Shown here piece by piece: positions 60,596-64,000 of a stretch of DNA of 64,000 nucleotides. Position 1 is the stretch's first letter, and each line of letters begins with the position of its first letter. The stretch comes from Opisthocomus hoazin. Taxonomy: Eukaryota > Chordata > Aves > Opisthocomiformes > Opisthocomidae. The stretch lies in the NCBI RefSeq assembly GCF_030867145.1, contig NC_134415.1:19632417-19696416 (forward strand). Reading direction: 5' to 3'. A program made the position numbers and the translations under genes. A model generated the notes under the pieces. That model did not search any database and had not been told where the DNA came from. It saw only the letters and a list, made by a program, of their open reading frames with translations.

Positions 60596-63500
60596 AGACA
60601 AATACAGCATAGTTCAGAGGTTTTGTTAAATGACAAATTCAGCAGCTCTTGTTAATATGGACTGTGATGTTATCCGAGTTTTCTTAATATGCATCAAATT
60701 TTACATTCAGATGAAGAGGTGTAATTCGTGCTGTCACTGAGAGCAGCATGGCATCTATCAGACAGTGTGAACTATGTTTCCAAGAAAAATAAATTTACAG
60801 TGGGAAAAACTGGGCAGGAGTTCTACTTTACATCAGGGTTCTGCTTTTTCACAGTCTGCACTTCATGATGTAGATAGCTTTAATTGCACACCTCCTTGTC
60901 CTTTAGAATCCTCTGGGAAATCTGTCAGGAATCTACGTCTCAGTCAATACTGAAATTAAACTGATGGTTATGGTCACCCCATTAAAGCTGCAGACTTACC
61001 ATTGTCATCAGAACCACAGGGGAAACAGATTTATTTATTTTTTTTTAATAAAATACCTAGGCTTTTATAGTCCTGGTCAGCCATTAAATTAATTGCTAAT
61101 CTCTGAAGATGTTAGACTTCATTTATATCTCTATATAAATTCTCTTTCATTAGTCTGGTTGGTGTGGAGGGAGCTAAACTTAAGCACTAGATGCAATTGT
61201 GCCATTTAAGATCCCTTTTTGTGTTCAGGACAGAATGAGTCCTAGCATAAATGAGACACAGCTTTTTTTTTTGCCTTTTACTTGCATGGGAAATCCAGCT
61301 GATGCCCATGGAATCACTGGGCAGAGTCTCATCATCTTCAGCAATAGCTGTATCAGTACCTAAGCATCCACTGAAAGAGTAGAAGGGGAAACAAATACAT
61401 GGTTTTATTTTTTTTAAATATATATGTTTAGAAGTTTTGAACTAAGACCTGTCTTCCTTTGGAGTAAAGGTTGGGTTTTGTGACTTTAAAAAATCTCACT
61501 GTTTTTCATGTCATCAGAGTGTCTTAACTTTTTTCTTAACTTCATACTCCTGGCACCCAACATCAATTCTGTTATGCAAGCTGGCACAAGGGGATGTTGG
61601 GTCACTTTGGAGGTTAAGTTACAGTCAAAGATGAAATATAAAACCAAGCCTTGCAATTTTGATCAATAGAAAACCACAATTGGATTTTTCTGGCAAGAGT
61701 AGATGTAGTAACCTGACCATCTGGTCCAGTTCAAACACAGACTGTTAACATTTGGTCTCCTCAAAATCTTCTGTGTGTGTGTCTGGTAGCGTATGTCGCT
61801 TCCCAAGCACAAATATAAGTGTTTGGGATGAATTTCACTATTGAGAGGGAATAAATTCTTCAGTACAGTATGTACCATGTGGAAGGTGTTAGTAGTATAT
61901 ATATGAATAATCACTACATTTATAATTTAGAAAATATGAATCACTTTACTTACTGGCTATTAGTGTGACTGGCAAAGCACTCTTATAAGAGGTTGAAAAC
62001 CGTCTTATCCCTACAGTAAAGGGCAGAAAAGCTAAGATGTTTTATAGCTTCTGGGGTCTACATCTGCTTTAGCTTTATTCCAGTAGCAGCAATGATGACT
62101 ATAAGATGTTCTGGAGTATGCAGACAAAAATGAATCTGAGCAGACAAAAAACTCACCAGGTGATCTTTAATGTTTACAGAAGATATGAAGGGCAATTTTT
62201 AACAGAGATGAAAGTAAGTATCTGAAAAACATGTTTCTTGTAAAACAGCACTCCTGCCTGCCGTGCCCAATAGCTGCTTCCACATGGGGAGAGGGGAGAA
62301 GAGCATGTCACCTATTATGTAATTAGAAAAACAGCTGTGAAACAGAAAGATAATGATATTATTCCCCTGAAGAGCTATCATCTGCTGCCTTAAATTACTT
62401 TGTAGAAAATAAATTCGAGTGAGGCCCAATAAGTTCAATTAGGGTAAAACTTAATTTGTGCCTTTTCCTAGATCTGGAACAGTAATTTTGATGTAGTGCA
62501 GGTGATAACTACAAGCCTGGCTGGACAGGGAAAGACTGAGAAAGCAGTAAATGAGCGTTCCCATGAACCTACAAGTCTTTCATTCCTTGGCATAGGGCTT
62601 CCCAGCCTAGCTCTTCGGTAGTAGGTTGGCAATGAATGCCTGTGTCGTCTCGTGTGTGATTCCTTTTAAGCATCCCTAATTAGAAACAGTCTGACAATCA
62701 ACTGAAGATTTTATGTGCCACTCTGAGCATGTCCTGGGAATACATACACGGCACTAAAAGATAAACATCAAGCAAACTATAGTATTGTTTATAGCATGTT
62801 CCTTATTTGCTATTGTTGACCTTGCCGCAGTGAGGCAAAGGATATTCCTGTAGCCTGTCTGTTGGTGGCTGCAAGAGATGTACTCAGAGAGGTGACCAGG
62901 AAACGTTCTGCTGGGAACACAACCTGAAGCCACACCAGGCTTTTTATATCTGCTTGCTAGACAAATTGACAAAGATATTGCTTTTGATCATTGTCAGTCT
63001 GCCCTGAATGTGAGACACCCGCCCTTACCAGAGTTTCCTAAACCATCCGTCTTCACTTTCTTGCAAGTTTATTCCAGCATGATGGATTGGTAGGATTTCT
63101 CTGGCTAGTAATGCAAGGACAGGCATTTTATTGTATTGCGTTGTCTTGTATTTTCTCTCTCTTGGTCTCTTTTCTCTCTTTTCATTCATTATTATCTTCC
63201 TCATTTTGGACACACTGAATTCTCCTGGAAGTTCAGAGCGGAGAGGATTGAGAGGGAGATAGGACAGATAAGCTGTGCTAAGCTACTCTGGAAACTCATA
63301 TGCCTACAAATACACTTATACCATGAAGGATCTATCGTTACAGTGAGTCTCCTTGCTGATGAAGTGAAGATTTGCCAGATATATTTGCATCAGTAGATTT
63401 CTTTTTACAGCACTGACTGGTATTCATCTTTATTTTTTTCCTGCTTACATTCTCTCCTAATGCAAATAAAAATGTGTGGAACATCCACCAGTGCAGCTGA

Positions 63501-64000
63501 AAATTGGCGAAGGCTGGACTCGTTTTTTTGATAATTTCTCCAATATATTTAATTCTGGAAAAAGTTGTTTGTTCAACACCCAAGCGAAAAAATCATCCTC
63601 CATCGAGGTAAAATTGAATGGGCATGAATGATTACTTTCTGAAATGTCCCACGCTAGGCCTTCAAGAGTAGCTGTCAAATACGAGGGTGTTATTTGGTGT
63701 CTCTCATCTATTGGTACCTTAGCCTATCTGCTTATGTTTCATATTTTGGCAACTACAGAATAGCCTTTATAAGATACAGTTAACTTCCATTGTGGACCTG
63801 TTATGGCTCATTTCACATTGGGTGCACCTTGGTTAGCACTAGATTTGGAGCCGCTGGTATTATATGGTGCCATAACTATAGTAGGCTGTAAGAACAAGAA
63901 ATCCAGCAAATTTCAACAAAAATAAGGTAAAATAAATTTGGACAAAACTCACTTTAACTATAAGTAATTTTCATTAATTTTCCAGTGAAATAGGAGTGTC
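60596..64000. other. AT-rich single-copy sequence, no gene recognised
   Basis: No gene is recognised. A poly-T run is near 61264-61273 and a short (TG)n near 61771-61783. The segment about 62250-62460 ('cacctattatgtaattagaa', 'gataatgatattattcccc', 'ccttaaattactttg') is rich in homeodomain-type words and may be a conserved non-coding element. Confidence 0.4.

Noticed and set aside
1..64000. A host protein-coding gene with exons in this window
   Set aside because: I found no chain of frames with plausible splice junctions or recognisable vertebrate domains. Small or untranslated exons cannot be excluded without transcripts.

Overview
The window looks like avian nuclear DNA that is intergenic or deep intronic. 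It is AT-rich and I recognise no host protein-coding exon, rRNA or functional tRNA in it. The case for a bird is the repeat content. There are at least nine copies of the CR1 LINE, each recognisable by its 3' UTR (consensus GGTTGGA..AGATGACC..GGTCCCTTCCAACCC) and several ending in a short (ATTCTATG)n tail. There are also three LTRs of the kind dispersed in bird genomes. I cannot name the species.

Layout. 0-16 kb: mostly single-copy sequence with one CR1 (1258-2699, +), an old antisense MIR-like SINE near 4.3 kb, a 26-bp tandem duplication at 8641-8692, and several candidate conserved non-coding stretches. 16-24 kb: CR1 (16225-17707, +), a MIR-like 3' half at 19.4 kb, a solo LTR with an exact 5-bp target duplication (20322-20878), a second LTR (about 21719-22276) and an internally deleted CR1 (23178-23946, +). 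24-36 kb: a tRNA-like/MIR-like head at 26.8 kb, a CR1 with a long open reverse-transcriptase frame (27879-29047, -), a possible SINE fossil at 29.75 kb, and a nearly full-length decayed CR1 (31663-about 35700, -) that keeps traces of ORF1 (coiled coil, SGNH/GDSL esterase-like) and ORF2 (endonuclease plus reverse transcriptase). 36-48 kb: an antisense MIR-like fossil at 38.5 kb, a 1.2-kb LTR (40596-41823) holding a 39-53-bp-unit tandem array and a nested CR1 3' end, then the best preserved CR1 (about 43950-46040, +) with an uninterrupted 617-codon frame. 48-64 kb: single-copy AT-rich DNA with a MIR-like 3' tail at 48.2 kb, a GC-rich block at 56.2 kb, two small CR1 ends facing away from each other at 59.0-59.7 kb and another MIR-like fossil at 60.4 kb.

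No operon-like or cooperating gene set exists here. The coding capacity is LINE-derived: endonuclease and reverse transcriptase for target-primed retrotransposition, with all copies 5'-truncated or mutated. CR1s fall into two sequence types. Type A (1.3, 16.2, 27.9 and 59.6 kb) has a '[13 protein letters not shown]'-like catalytic region. Type B (23.2, 31.7, 41.4, 43.9 and 59.0 kb) has '[13 protein letters not shown]'. I did not find a convincing undescribed biological system. The observations most worth following are the open CR1 frame at 44 kb, the near-complete CR1 at 31.7-35.7 kb, the tandem array inside the 1.2-kb LTR, the GC-rich block at 56.2 kb, and a set of regulatory-looking single-copy stretches.
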